A DNA stretch of 53,009 bases from Prochlorococcus sp. AG-363-N20. Its GTDB lineage: Bacteria; Cyanobacteriota; Cyanobacteriia; PCC-6307; Cyanobiaceae. The stretch is from assembly GCA_003280105.1 (NCBI GenBank), contig QCFX01000011.1, positions 1 through 53,009 on the forward strand, in the 5' to 3' direction. The number at the start of each line of letters is the position of its first letter. The first letter of the stretch is position 1. The notes under the pieces were generated by a model. The model made no database searches. It was not told the origin of the DNA and worked only from the letters and a program-made list of their open reading frames with translations. The position numbers and the translations under genes are program-made. Below are positions 32,175 to 41,029 of the stretch, in pieces.

Positions 32175-33533
32175 ATGGCAAAGTTCGACGCCCATCTAAA
32201 GTGCTCCTTTTGCGGCAAATCGCAAGACCAAGTCAGAAAACTGATTGCTGGTCCTGGTGTCTACATCTGCGATGAATGCATAGACCTATGCAATGAGATC
32301 TTGGATGAAGAACTGCTAGATGCCGAAGGAAACTCCCGAAATAGCAGTGAAGCCAATCGAAAAGGATCGATGGTTGCTAAAAACAGTGGGAAACCTGCTC
32401 CCACTCTCGCTTCAATTCCAAAACCTCTAGATATAAAAAGTTTTCTAGATCAGCAAGTAGTAGGCCAAGATGCGGCAAAAAAAATTCTTTCAGTTGCGGT
32501 TTATAACCATTACAAGCGATTGGCTTGGCAAGGAGATGGGAAAGGCGAAACAGATGCAACTGCAACCAAACTGCATAAATCAAATATCTTGCTAATAGGT
32601 CCTACAGGTTGTGGGAAAACACTTCTGGCACAAACACTAGCCGAACTTCTAGATGTTCCATTCGCAGTTGCCGATGCAACAACCCTTACTGAAGCTGGAT
32701 ATGTAGGAGAAGATGTAGAAAACATTCTTCTGAGATTGCTCCAAAAAGCTGATATGGATGTTGATCTAGCTCAAAGAGGAATTATTTATATCGATGAAAT
32801 TGACAAAATTGCTAGAAAGAGTGAAAACCCATCCATTACTAGAGATGTTTCAGGAGAAGGGGTTCAACAAGCTCTTTTAAAAATGCTAGAAGGGACAGTG
32901 GCAAATGTCCCCCCACAAGGAGGACGAAAGCATCCTTATCACGATTGCATTCAAATTGATACAAGCCAAATACTTTTTGTTTGCGGTGGAGCTTTTGTTG
33001 GACTAGAGGATGTCGTTCAAAAGAGATTAGGTCGAAACTCTATAGGCTTTATGTCAAGCGATGGGCGTGGAAAAAATCGCTTGAATAAAGACTTACAGGC
33101 AAGCGAAGTACTTAATCACCTTGAACCTGACGATCTAGTGAAATATGGCTTAATCCCCGAATTTATTGGGAGGATGCCAGTTAATGCCGTTCTAGAACCA
33201 CTAGATGCACATGCGCTTGAATCAATTCTGACAGAACCACGGGATGCCCTTGTAAAACAATTCCGAACCCTATTAAGCATGGACAATGTTCAGCTTGAAT
33301 TTGAAGCTAATGCAGTAGAAGCAATAGCAAAAGAGGCTCATCGCAGAAAAACTGGAGCAAGAGCGCTTCGAGGAATTGTTGAGGAGTTAATGCTTGACTT
33401 AATGTATGATCTGCCCTCCAAAAAGAACGTAAAAGATTTCACTATTACGAGAGCAATGGTGGACAAACATACAGGGGGTAAAGTTTTACCTCTTCCTTCT
33501 ACTGAAGAAGCACCAGAACAAGAATCCGCTTAA
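32175..33533 (+). CDS. clpX: ATP-dependent Clp protease ATPase ClpX
   Basis: AAA+ unfoldase that feeds ClpP. It has 452 residues. The N-terminal zinc module has four Cys in [13 protein letters not shown] and [15 protein letters not shown]. Walker A is [20 protein letters not shown], Walker B is [16 protein letters not shown], and [19 protein letters not shown] and the sensor motif [19 protein letters not shown] follow. The linker between zinc module and AAA+ domain (about 50-80) is long and polar. The LRAT-like gene starts two bases after its stop. Confidence 0.98.
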   Translation: MAKFDAHLKCSFCGKSQDQVRKLIAGPGVYICDECIDLCNEILDEELLDAEGNSRNSSEANRKGSMVAKNSGKPAPTLASIPKPLDIKSFLDQQVVGQDAAKKILSVAVYNHYKRLAWQGDGKGETDATATKLHKSNILLIGPTGCGKTLLAQTLAELLDVPFAVADATTLTEAGYVGEDVENILLRLLQKADMDVDLAQRGIIYIDEIDKIARKSENPSITRDVSGEGVQQALLKMLEGTVANVPPQGGRKHPYHDCIQIDTSQILFVCGGAFVGLEDVVQKRLGRNSIGFMSSDGRGKNRLNKDLQASEVLNHLEPDDLVKYGLIPEFIGRMPVNAVLEPLDAHALESILTEPRDALVKQFRTLLSMDNVQLEFEANAVEAIAKEAHRRKTGARALRGIVEELMLDLMYDLPSKKNVKDFTITRAMVDKHTGGKVLPLPSTEEAPEQESA

Positions 33534-33535
33534 AT

Positions 33536-34213
33536 ATGGCTGCGGCCGACCACCTTCAAGTCCCAAGACAGCATGGCCTTTTTCAGCATCACGGAATTGA
33601 CCTTGGAGATGGAACAGTTGCACATTACCTAGAAGGACGCGAAATACTTAGGAGCACAATCAATGAATTTTGCAATGGACAACCATATAAGGTTGTAGTA
33701 CATGCAAAAGCATCCACAAAAAGATTAACTTTATCCCGTGCAATAAGTCGAATTGGGGAGCAAAATTACAACCTATTATTTAATAATTGTGAGCATTTTG
33801 CGAACTGGTGCAAAACCGGAAGGCATAAGAGTCCCCAGATGGAAGGCTTTCTTGAAAGCAGTAGTCTTGGTGCAATAGCAATTGGTCAATTCATTCCTGC
33901 AGCTTGCCTAAAAGGCTTAAAACTTCTTCTAAAAAAAGGTCTTGAAGAGGAGGATTCTAGACAAAAAGCTATTGAAGCAATGGCGCAACTTAGTAGCATT
34001 CGTCAACACTTAAGACATAAATTAGAAGTTACGTTAGAGCAATTAGAACAGTGGGTAAAGAAAGAATATTTGAACAATCAAGCACCTGATCAAGACAAAA
34101 AAACTCAAACCTTGCTATTAAAAGGACAGGCCCTTTCAGATCAATTAAGCATCTTAGAAAATCTGGAAGCTCAAGTTTCTTCTCTTATTAGCTGTGCAAA
34201 CTCACAAAAGTGA
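33536..34213 (+). CDS. LRAT/NlpC-P60-like papain-fold protein
   Basis: Protein of 225 residues that begins two bases after the clpX stop and ends 27 bases before dnaX, so it should be cotranscribed and perhaps coupled. The first 100 residues match the LRAT-type thiol fold: RQHGLFQHHGIDLGDGTVAH with His18 and His30, then NNCEHFANWCKTG with the likely nucleophile Cys85. Such proteins act as acyltransferases, phospholipases or peptidases. A hydrophobic stretch (about 110-128) may touch membranes. The rest is helical with coiled-coil character (IRQHLRHKLEVTLEQLEQWV). No signal peptide is seen. The substrate is unknown, and placement among clp and dnaX genes does not reveal it. Confidence 0.78.
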   Translation: MAAADHLQVPRQHGLFQHHGIDLGDGTVAHYLEGREILRSTINEFCNGQPYKVVVHAKASTKRLTLSRAISRIGEQNYNLLFNNCEHFANWCKTGRHKSPQMEGFLESSSLGAIAIGQFIPAACLKGLKLLLKKGLEEEDSRQKAIEAMAQLSSIRQHLRHKLEVTLEQLEQWVKKEYLNNQAPDQDKKTQTLLLKGQALSDQLSILENLEAQVSSLISCANSQK

Positions 34214-34240
34214 GTATTCTCTAAATCTTGGAAGCAGTGC

Positions 34241-36016
34241 ATGATTCAGGTCTACCAACCACTGCACCACAAATATCGGCCAGAGCGTTTCGATGATTTA
34301 GTAGGCCAGGAACCAATATCTTCTGCCCTAAAGCAAGCCCTAATAACTAATAGAATCGCTCCTGCCTATCTTTTCAGCGGGCCTAGAGGAACAGGAAAAA
34401 CCTCAAGCGCAAGAATTCTTGCCAGATCTCTGAATTGTCTAAAAAGTGAAGTTCCGACTCCAGTTCCATGCGGAGAGTGTGATCTTTGTAAAAACATATC
34501 CTTAGGAAACTCACTAGATGTAATTGAAATTGATGCCGCCTCAAATACAGGTGTAGATAATATTCGCGAACTAATCGAAAGATCCAGATTTGCGCCCGTT
34601 CAAGCGCGTTGGAAAGTTTATGTAATTGATGAATGTCACATGCTCTCAACTGCAGCATTCAATGCTCTTTTGAAAACGCTTGAAGAACCACCTCCACAAG
34701 TTGTTTTTGTTCTAGCTACAACTGATCCTCAAAGAGTACTTCCAACAATTCGAAGTCGCTGTCAAAGATTTGATTTCAGGCGAATACCTCTAACAAAATT
34801 AAAAGCTCATCTAGAAATGATTTCTTTAAAAGAAGAAATTCCGATTGAGAAAAACGCTATTCATCTAATTGCTCAACGTGCCCAAGGTGGGCTCAGAGAT
34901 GCAGAAAGCATGCTTGATCAATTAAGCCTCCTACCCTCTCCTATCAAAATTGACAGCGTATGGGATTTAATTGGGGCCGTCCCTGAAGAAGAGCTTTTGG
35001 CTTTGGTCTCTGCACTGAAAGAAGCAGATGTAATCAACCTCATTGAAAATTGTAGAAATCTTGTCGATCGAGGAAGAGAACCTCTTGCTGTTTTGGAGGG
35101 CTTAGCCTCAATACTTCGAGATTTAGCTCTACTTAATGCAGCTCCAGATCGCCCAGAACTAACCAATGTCTCTGAAGATTTACATAATCAGTTAATGGAT
35201 TTATCCAAAAGTTTAGCAATTGAAGAACTACTAAAATGGCAATCAAAGTTAAAAGGCACAGAAAATCAACTGCGTCATAGTGTTCAACCTCGTCTATGGC
35301 TAGAAGTATTACTTTTAGGATTACTTTCTAACTCTGAGTATCAAGAGGATAAAAAATCACATCTTATCAATGATCAGAAATATAGATCAAAAAAATTAGA
35401 CTCTAACCAAGGCAGTTCAGCTATAGAAATCCCTCCAACTAATGATCAAGTCTCTTCACAAAAAGGAGAACAAGATAAATCAAAGAAATTAACTACTCCA
35501 GATAATAATCAGGCCGATGATAATTCCCAAGACTTAATAGAGTTATGGCAAAAAATTCTTGCAATGTTAGAACTACCATCGACAAGAATGCTTCTATCCC
35601 AGCAAGCCAAACTTGTAAGGATTACAAATAACCAAGCTTTCGTTGAAGTTTCAGCGAATTGGATGACCATGGTTCAAAGTCGAATTCCTTTACTAGAAGA
35701 AGCAATTCATAAAGCTCTAGGGAGCCCTAGAAAATTAATCTTTGAAAACCAAGCCTTCAATAAGCAAGAAGACATTCAAAAACCTATACAAAATTCCGAT
35801 AAAAAGCAATCATTAAATAATGATGAGAAGGTCAAAAGCAAAATGGTCGAAAATCAATCTCAGGCCAAGCAGAATCAAATAATTGAAAGCAATCTAAACG
35901 AATCTTCCAACAAGGTTGAGTTACTTCAACCCAATAAAGATGCTGAGACTGAAGCTCAAAAACTAGCTGACTTCTTTAACGGAAAAGTATTAGATATAGA
36001 TAATGAAAAAGTATAA
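34241..36016 (+). CDS. dnaX: DNA polymerase III subunits gamma/tau
   Basis: Clamp-loader ATPase of the replicative polymerase, 591 residues. Walker A is SGPRGTGKTSSARILARSL (about 46-64), a zinc module has Cys66, Cys77, Cys80 and Cys83, Walker B is VYVIDECHMLSTAAFNALLK, and sensor 1 is LATTDPQRVLPTIRSRCQR. Domains I-III end near residue 370. A polar, low-complexity linker follows, then a conserved patch (LIELWQKILAMLELPSTRML), a second polar stretch, and a short C-terminal end. There is no intein, unlike some cyanobacterial dnaX. An A7 run at 35389-35395 (codons 383-385) could allow slippage that gives a gamma-like short form. Confidence 0.96.
   Translation: MIQVYQPLHHKYRPERFDDLVGQEPISSALKQALITNRIAPAYLFSGPRGTGKTSSARILARSLNCLKSEVPTPVPCGECDLCKNISLGNSLDVIEIDAASNTGVDNIRELIERSRFAPVQARWKVYVIDECHMLSTAAFNALLKTLEEPPPQVVFVLATTDPQRVLPTIRSRCQRFDFRRIPLTKLKAHLEMISLKEEIPIEKNAIHLIAQRAQGGLRDAESMLDQLSLLPSPIKIDSVWDLIGAVPEEELLALVSALKEADVINLIENCRNLVDRGREPLAVLEGLASILRDLALLNAAPDRPELTNVSEDLHNQLMDLSKSLAIEELLKWQSKLKGTENQLRHSVQPRLWLEVLLLGLLSNSEYQEDKKSHLINDQKYRSKKLDSNQGSSAIEIPPTNDQVSSQKGEQDKSKKLTTPDNNQADDNSQDLIELWQKILAMLELPSTRMLLSQQAKLVRITNNQAFVEVSANWMTMVQSRIPLLEEAIHKALGSPRKLIFENQAFNKQEDIQKPIQNSDKKQSLNNDEKVKSKMVENQSQAKQNQIIESNLNESSNKVELLQPNKDAETEAQKLADFFNGKVLDIDNEKV
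35389..35395 (+). promoter_or_regulatory. A7 run in dnaX, possible slippage site
   Basis: The frame reads TCA AAA AAA TTA. A shift to the -1 frame gives Ile-Arg-Leu and then TAA; a shift to the +1 frame meets TAG at once. Either way the product would be 385-388 residues, that is, domains I-III only, like gamma in other bacteria. No upstream Shine-Dalgarno-like stimulator or downstream hairpin is apparent, so transcript slippage is the likelier route if it happens. Confidence 0.3.
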
Positions 36017-36030
36017 ATCAAATTAATTTC

Positions 36031-37347
36031 TTATTGGCCACTATGAATGGTTTTTTCCCAAACAAGTGTTTTTTGGAAAAGAGCCATTCTTATAGTTACC
36101 CAAGGAATCACTACAAACCAGTGAGCTAAATAGCTGATCGCCATAAACAATTTCAAAGGCCTAGGAGAAGGTAAAGGAGGGCCTTCACTCACACTTCGAC
36201 ACCCACTCCAATATGCAACCCCAGATATGCTTAAAGCTACAATCGAAAGAGGCCAATAAGCAGGAAGAGTTCTAGTAATAAATGCTGTAACCAGATCAGC
36301 AAAAGATATCACTGGCAAAGCGTATTGAAGCAAGAAAAAAGAAGCCAAATCGTTACGTTGAGCAAAGGTCAACTGATTTGAAATCAAAGAAGGAAAATAA
36401 TCAAAAAAGCGCTGAAGTCCTCCTTCTGCCCATCTCTGTCTCTGTCTCCAAAGGGCCGAAACTGTTTCAACAGCTTCTTCTTGTACTGGTGGATCCCAAA
36501 GAATGCTCACCAAGCCGCCCTCTATAAGCAGGCGAAAACTTAAGTCCAGATCATCCGTAACAGTTTCCTCATTAAAACCTCCACATTTATCTAGCCAGTT
36601 TCGTTTAATCAGTTGTCCATTCCCTCTTAGCTCTACAACTCCACCACCAACCAATCGCCCTTGTTGAATAGCTGCATCCATAGCCATTTCCATAGCTTGA
36701 AAGCAGGTAAGCAAATTACTGGACGCATTGATTACTGCCTTTCGTAATTGGACAGCCGCCCAGTCTCCATCCACAGCATGGGAAACCAAGCGCAAAAGAC
36801 TATCTTCTTGCAATTGTGCATCTGCATCAAGAACCAAAATCCAATCACCCTTTAAATCATTCAAAGCTTGATTCAACGCGCCTGATTTACCACCACCTGC
36901 ATCAATAGGACGTTGAATGATATGAAGGTTATGAAAATGTTTAGTTAACTCAGTCAATAAATCTGATGTTCTGTCCTGACTACCATCATCAATAACCCAA
37001 ATAGAAAGTTTTTCTTTGGGGTATCGAAGTACTGACAGGCCTTCCACCAAAGTATTAACAACCGCTTCTTCATCTCTGGCTGCAACCAAAACATCAACAG
37101 AAGGCAAATTTTCATGAGATAGCAACTTGCCCTTATTCACTTCAGATTTATCTAAATTCTGCTGTCTATCTCGCATAAATATTGTTCTCAACCCATAACC
37201 ACCAAGCACAAATGCCAAGGTAATTGCAGGTAAAAGACTTCTGCCATATTCAAGCCAATGAGGAACTGCTCCGGCCCAGCCGCAAGCAATCAAGAACAAC
37301 GCTGTCTTGCCACGCCTATGCTCGCTATTCACAGCAGCCAAAGCCAT
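36031..37347 (-). CDS. Family 2 glycosyltransferase, membrane, processive type
   Basis: Membrane glycosyltransferase of 438 residues. N-terminal hydrophobic segments (about 15-55) precede a GT-A domain with the expected motifs: VDVLVAARDEEAVV, Asp120-Asp121 in WVIDDGSQDRTSDLL, the DxD at 174-176 in ILVLDADAQLQ, the acceptor TDD at 264-266, and QRQRW at 302-306. Further membrane segments follow (about 335-420). The QxxRW motif is that of processive enzymes such as cellulose synthase or poly-GlcNAc synthase. Sugar donor and product are unknown. The SpoIID-like gene lies 24 bases upstream on the same strand, so the pair may act on the cell envelope. Confidence 0.88.
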   Translation of the reverse strand: MALAAVNSEHRRGKTALFLIACGWAGAVPHWLEYGRSLLPAITLAFVLGGYGLRTIFMRDRQQNLDKSEVNKGKLLSHENLPSVDVLVAARDEEAVVNTLVEGLSVLRYPKEKLSIWVIDDGSQDRTSDLLTELTKHFHNLHIIQRPIDAGGGKSGALNQALNDLKGDWILVLDADAQLQEDSLLRLVSHAVDGDWAAVQLRKAVINASSNLLTCFQAMEMAMDAAIQQGRLVGGGVVELRGNGQLIKRNWLDKCGGFNEETVTDDLDLSFRLLIEGGLVSILWDPPVQEEAVETVSALWRQRQRWAEGGLQRFFDYFPSLISNQLTFAQRNDLASFFLLQYALPVISFADLVTAFITRTLPAYWPLSIVALSISGVAYWSGCRSVSEGPPLPSPRPLKLFMAISYLAHWFVVIPWVTIRMALFQKTLVWEKTIHSGQ

Positions 37348-37371
37348 GGATGTTCCCGAAGTTTCGCGACT

Positions 37372-38928
37372 CTAAGGGGCTTTAGGTAAGTCAGGCAAAG
37401 TTTCATATTTTGTGCCCGGGTAATAGTGCAAAAGAATTGATGAGAAATCCCAACCTCTTCTGGCCAAATCAATTGCCCCAGCTTGAGATAAGCCAGCACC
37501 ATGCCCGAAACCTCCCCCTGAAAACTGCCAAACACCTTTATTTATTTGATTAACGATAAATAAAGTGCTGGGCAAAGCTCTTAGAGTTCCGCGAATTTGA
37601 TCAAGCTTTAAAACAGCCACCACTTCAGCAGCCTCGTCGAGAATTTTTAAGACAAGGACTCGCCCACTAGGACCTCGTTCTTCAACCTTGATCTGAGCAG
37701 GTATTTTGTTAGCCGCTTTAAAAGCATGTAACTGACTTTTTAACTCTTCAGCGGTAATGACACGTTTCCATCTAAAACGAGAATGATCCTTGCCATAAGC
37801 ACCTTCCTCTTGGGACAAAAGGGATTCCAAAGCAAAGGTCGTTTGCAAAGGCAATTGAAAACTCTCAGTCCATTTAGATGATCCATCTAATTTGACCTTG
37901 AGATATGGCAAATATTGCATAGACCAAGCTTCATTTACTGAAGCCATTACACCCCCATTACTAGCGTGATATACAGCATGAATTGGCTTATTCTTCCAAC
38001 TTAAAAACTTGCCTGAAGTAATTGAGATAGCCTGCTTTACTGCTTCGCTTGCTTGCTCAGGATTTTTATAAACTTGACATTGAGTATCACTGCACAAGTG
38101 ATAACCATCAACCGCAAATCTATGAGAATTTGCTAGTGCCCATGTTCTAGCCAAAACAGCTTGTGCAGCTAGTGCTTCTGAAGGAGAGCCAGAACCAATC
38201 TCATGAGGAACAACACCCTCTAAATATTTATCCATTGACAACTTTTCAATCAATGTCCAAGTTCCGTATGCATCTGCTTGCAAACGAAAAGGACCAAAAT
38301 ACAAGCCATTGTTCCACTTCAATCCATCAGGAGCATCAATCTCCAAAGGACCCACCAAAAGAAGTTCTCCACTACTTCCCTTTAAAAAAGGCCTGATCTC
38401 TGTATTAACTGTCTTTTCCCATTTCTTAAATCTTTTGTCTTTAGGCAAAGAAACTCCTTCAGGAACCCAAACTTCCCATTGTTTGGGATGTGCAACTACT
38501 GCTGTTATCCCCTGATTCTTTAGTTGCAAAGCTAATCTTTCAGCTGATTCAAAACTTGCGAAGGGCTCAGAAACTTGCCTCACAACCTTCTTTGGCTTGT
38601 TCAATGGAACTGTTCGCCATTTCAAACGAATCTCAACAGCTGAATGAATAAGACCATTGGAATCTTTCAATCTCAAAGGTTTACCAGCACTTTCTAAAAG
38701 CAAATCAGTTGGTAACCGCCCATCCTCCTTAATTTTTCCTAGATAGGGCTCTAATCCAATCAAAAGAAATGATTTGGCTACATTTTTTGTCTGAGAAGAG
38801 ACTTTTACAAGACCTTCAGTACCTGTTGGCAAAGAATTAGAGTCATCTACTTTGAAAGAATCACAGCCAGCGATAAGACCAGCCATGCCAACTAACAAGG
38901 CCCTAAAGAAGAGATTTTTGTAGATCAT
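37372..38928 (-). CDS. SpoIID/LytB-domain lipoprotein
   Basis: Exported protein of 518 residues. The N-terminus is a lipoprotein signal, with the lipobox LIAGC and lipidated Cys22. The SpoIID domain lies in the second half: YLEGVVPHEIGSGSPSEALA, AQAVLARTWALANSHRFA, the CSDTQCQVYKNPEQAS block, VYHASNGGVMASVNEAWSM, and a C-terminal GGGFGHGAGLSQAGAIDLAR. In spore formers SpoIID is a lytic transglycosylase that cuts stripped glycan strands; cyanobacterial homologues occur without sporulation and may remodel peptidoglycan. It lies upstream of the glycosyltransferase and is divergent from rpmI. Confidence 0.9.
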   Translation of the reverse strand: MIYKNLFFRALLVGMAGLIAGCDSFKVDDSNSLPTGTEGLVKVSSQTKNVAKSFLLIGLEPYLGKIKEDGRLPTDLLLESAGKPLRLKDSNGLIHSAVEIRLKWRTVPLNKPKKVVRQVSEPFASFESAERLALQLKNQGITAVVAHPKQWEVWVPEGVSLPKDKRFKKWEKTVNTEIRPFLKGSSGELLLVGPLEIDAPDGLKWNNGLYFGPFRLQADAYGTWTLIEKLSMDKYLEGVVPHEIGSGSPSEALAAQAVLARTWALANSHRFAVDGYHLCSDTQCQVYKNPEQASEAVKQAISITSGKFLSWKNKPIHAVYHASNGGVMASVNEAWSMQYLPYLKVKLDGSSKWTESFQLPLQTTFALESLLSQEEGAYGKDHSRFRWKRVITAEELKSQLHAFKAANKIPAQIKVEERGPSGRVLVLKILDEAAEVVAVLKLDQIRGTLRALPSTLFIVNQINKGVWQFSGGGFGHGAGLSQAGAIDLARRGWDFSSILLHYYPGTKYETLPDLPKAP

Positions 38929-38985
38929 TGCTCTATAGGAATAAAGGGTGGAAAGTAATCAAAGAAACAATGTCCTAAAGCGCCG

Positions 38986-39006
38986 CTTGGCCTTCGGCAG
39001 GTCAAG
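38986..39006 (+). promoter_or_regulatory. Hairpin in the rpmI-rplT leader
   Basis: CTTGGCC (38986-38992) and GGTCAAG (39000-39006) form seven pairs, one of them G-U, around the loop TTCGGCA. It lies about 33 bases before the rpmI ATG at 39040. In several bacteria L20 binds a leader structure of this operon to limit its own synthesis; a like role here is a guess. Confidence 0.35.
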
Positions 39007-39039
39007 GAAGTAATCTAGATATTTGTAATTGCCTAGAAA

Positions 39040-39237
39040 ATGCCGAAGCTTAAGACCCGCAAAGCTGCCGCAAAGCGGTTCAAGGTTACCGGCACAGGCA
39101 AATTCATGCGTCGTCGGGCCTTCCGCAATCATCTCCTCGATCACAAAAGTCCCAAACTAAAGAGACATCTTGCAACCAAAGCAGTTGTAGATGAACGAGA
39201 TGCGGAAAACGTCAGTCTGATGCTCCCTTATGCCTAA
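39040..39237 (+). CDS. rpmI: 50S ribosomal protein L35
   Basis: Small basic protein of the large ribosomal subunit, 65 residues, the normal length. It begins [20 protein letters not shown] and contains [20 protein letters not shown], both family marks. It precedes rplT by 67 bases, the common bacterial pair, but infC is elsewhere in the window. A hairpin in the leader may regulate the pair. The opposite-strand SpoIID-like gene starts about 110 bases upstream. Confidence 0.98.
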   Translation: MPKLKTRKAAAKRFKVTGTGKFMRRRAFRNHLLDHKSPKLKRHLATKAVVDERDAENVSLMLPYA

Positions 39238-39304
39238 ACCAACTAGCTCCACAATCACAGTTCGTTTAATCGACCTTAATCTCTAAAGTTATCTATTTAC
39301 TCAA

Positions 39305-39652
39305 ATGGCACGTGTTAAGAGAGGCAATGTTGCTCGAAAGCGTAGAAATAAAATTCTTCGGCTAGCGCGTGGATTTCGTGGTGGAAACGGAACCCTTTTT
39401 CGTACTGCCAATCAAAGAGTCATGAAGGCTCTATGCAATGCATATAGAGATCGCAGGCGCAGAAAACGCGATTTTCGTCGTTTATGGATTGCACGAATTA
39501 ATGCTGCAGCGCGAATAAATGGTTTGAGCTATAGCCGGCTAATCGGTGGCCTCAAAAAAGCAGATGTGAAACTGAACCGAAAAATGCTGGCCCAATTAGC
39601 CTTGATTGACCCAAAAAGCTTTACTGAAGTTGTGGGATTAGCTAAGAATTAA
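39305..39652 (+). CDS. rplT: 50S ribosomal protein L20
   Basis: Early-assembly protein of the large subunit that binds 23S rRNA. It has 115 residues, the normal length. Motifs: [60 protein letters not shown] and [19 protein letters not shown]. The basic N-terminal arm is intact. In other bacteria L20 also represses its own operon by binding the leader. The next gene, a TPR protein, follows after about 185 bases with no clear terminator. Confidence 0.98.
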   Translation: MARVKRGNVARKRRNKILRLARGFRGGNGTLFRTANQRVMKALCNAYRDRRRRKRDFRRLWIARINAAARINGLSYSRLIGGLKKADVKLNRKMLAQLALIDPKSFTEVVGLAKN

Positions 39653-39837
39653 TTAGAAATAATTCATTGCAGCCCCCAATACTCAAGGCAATAAGAGAGG
39701 AATTATTAGGGTCTTACAAGTCACTTTTTAGTGCACTTTTGAACACTTGAACAAAAGGTGTGATGATTGCATGTATAAAAGAGCACCTTCCAATTGGCGT
39801 TTTCTTTAATTGCTTTTGAGCTTTAAGTGAATTAATT

Positions 39838-40395
39838 ATGGACATTCTTCAGCCACAGACTTACCTCTTTGGGCTTGTTGGCTTACTCCTTGTCATTGCA
39901 ATTTTGGTAGGACGGCAATTGCTGTCTGTCCGCAGTGACGAAATGAAATTAATTAAGCTGGAAAAAAATGCTGCAACATCTTCTAGTGATGCTTCCATCC
40001 TCTATGAGCTTGCATCAGTACAACTGCGTAAACGGCTCTACCCTCAGGCCACTACAACACTTCGAAAAGCTTTAAAGAATCTAGAGCAGGAGCCAGACGA
40101 AGCAAAAGCTTTGATTGAAAATGCACTAGGGTTTTCCCTAGCTGCACAGGATGATTTTGAATCAGCAATTAGTCACTACCGAAATGCACTAAAAGCAAAG
40201 TCTGACTACCCAGTAGCATTAAATAATCTTGCATTCGCAAAAGAACGCCTCGAAGAAGAAACTGAATCATTGGAATTATATAAAAAAGTATTACTAATTG
40301 ACCCAAAGAATAAAACCGCAATTAAACAAATAAAGCTCCTAGAAAAAAAGCTTTTAAATAATTCAGCAAAGAGTGATCAAGTTAGGGGGTTTTGA
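39838..40395 (+). CDS. Membrane-anchored TPR protein
   Basis: Protein of 185 residues, conserved in type but without a known specific role. One N-terminal membrane segment (TYLFGLVGLLLVIAILVGRQ, about 8-28) is followed by TPR-like repeats (about 55-160): SILYELASVQLRKRLYPQAT, AKALIENALGFSLAAQDDFE, AISHYRNALKAKSDYPVALN and ESLELYKKVLLIDPKNKTA. A single anchor with cytosolic or lumenal repeats suggests a scaffold or assembly factor; several photosystem assembly factors of cyanobacteria have this layout, but I cannot name it as one. It follows rplT with its own gap and ends before the gene-poor stretch. Confidence 0.82.
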   Translation: MDILQPQTYLFGLVGLLLVIAILVGRQLLSVRSDEMKLIKLEKNAATSSSDASILYELASVQLRKRLYPQATTTLRKALKNLEQEPDEAKALIENALGFSLAAQDDFESAISHYRNALKAKSDYPVALNNLAFAKERLEEETESLELYKKVLLIDPKNKTAIKQIKLLEKKLLNNSAKSDQVRGF

Positions 40396-40489
40396 AAGAG
40401 CCTCACTACATTCCTTTGCAAAAATAAGGCTAATAGATTTGCCATTGAACTGATTTAGTATCCAATTTAAAACACTTAATCCCTCAAAA

Positions 40490-40636
40490 CTAATACATGA
40501 TCCATGTCAAGCTAGAAAGAGAGAAGCCATTTTTATCAACTGATATTAATTCTATGTAGTTAGATTTTGCATTCAAAATACCATTTATTTTAATTGTCTC
40601 CTTTCCAAAGAATATCTCTCCTTCCAAGCCAATCAT
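40490..40636 (-). CDS. Doubtful small ORF, 48 residues
   Basis: An open frame of 48 codons from ATG at 40636 to TAG at 40490. The product begins MIGLEGEIFFGKETIKINGI and ends SLSSLTWIMY. Its alternating polar and hydrophobic composition could form a beta sheet, as in a fragment of a decayed protein. The frame continues open a few codons upstream of the ATG. There is no well-spaced ribosome site. I do not recognise it. Confidence 0.22.
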   Translation of the reverse strand: MIGLEGEIFFGKETIKINGILNAKSNYIELISVDKNGFSLSSLTWIMY

Positions 40637-40704
40637 TTCCCCAAGTAAAATGACTTAAAAAATTGCAGAATCACATTTATTCACTCTTGACTTTCTCGTG
40701 ATCT

Positions 40705-40929
40705 TTAAACTAAACAGAATTTTCTGGGCATTTTGTCAATAAGTTCTTTCGCTCCCTCCACTGCATCAAAAGAATCTAAGGAGCCATCTAAAGAAAAAAG
40801 TACAACTTTGATCCAAGGTTCAGAAGAAACTTTGTCAAAAGGATCATACTGTTTATTCTGAAAAGGCTTAACTTGAGAGAAGTGGATCTCATTAGCAATC
40901 CAAAAATCCATCATTCCTAAGAAAAGCAT
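40705..40929 (-). CDS. Hypothetical protein, 74 residues
   Basis: A 74-codon frame on the minus strand in the gene-poor gap. The product contains IANEIHFSQVKPFQNKQYDP, VSSEPWIKVVLFSLDGSLDS and AVEGAKELIDKMPRKF, a soluble protein composition with no signal peptide or long membrane segment. The start may be the second or third Met (residues 6 and 7), since an AGGA stands just before them. I cannot assign a family. It stands head to head with thiG across 100 bases. Absence of competing frames and protein-like composition favour a real gene, but only comparison could settle it. Confidence 0.5.
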   Translation of the reverse strand: MLFLGMMDFWIANEIHFSQVKPFQNKQYDPFDKVSSEPWIKVVLFSLDGSLDSFDAVEGAKELIDKMPRKFCLV

Positions 40930-41029
40930 TTAAAGAAAATGAAGTAGGGATACTTTCAAGCTAATAAAAGACAAAATGACTTGCAGCTCCCTCAGATCTA
41001 ACTAACCATCCAAAAACCTGATCCTTCCG

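Larger units (their letters stand above)
40396..41029. other. Gene-poor gap between the TPR gene and thiG
   Basis: This is the only gap in the window over 300 bases. It is AT-rich and holds two doubtful minus-strand reading frames (40490-40636 and 40705-40929). I see no tRNA, no strong terminator and no TPP riboswitch before thiG. It may hold a decayed gene or an unrecognised small RNA. Confidence 0.5.

Noticed and set aside
40930-41029. TPP riboswitch before thiG, suggested by CTCAGA and AACCTGATCC
   Set aside because: The order, spacing and partner strands of the THI element are missing; only short chance matches remain.
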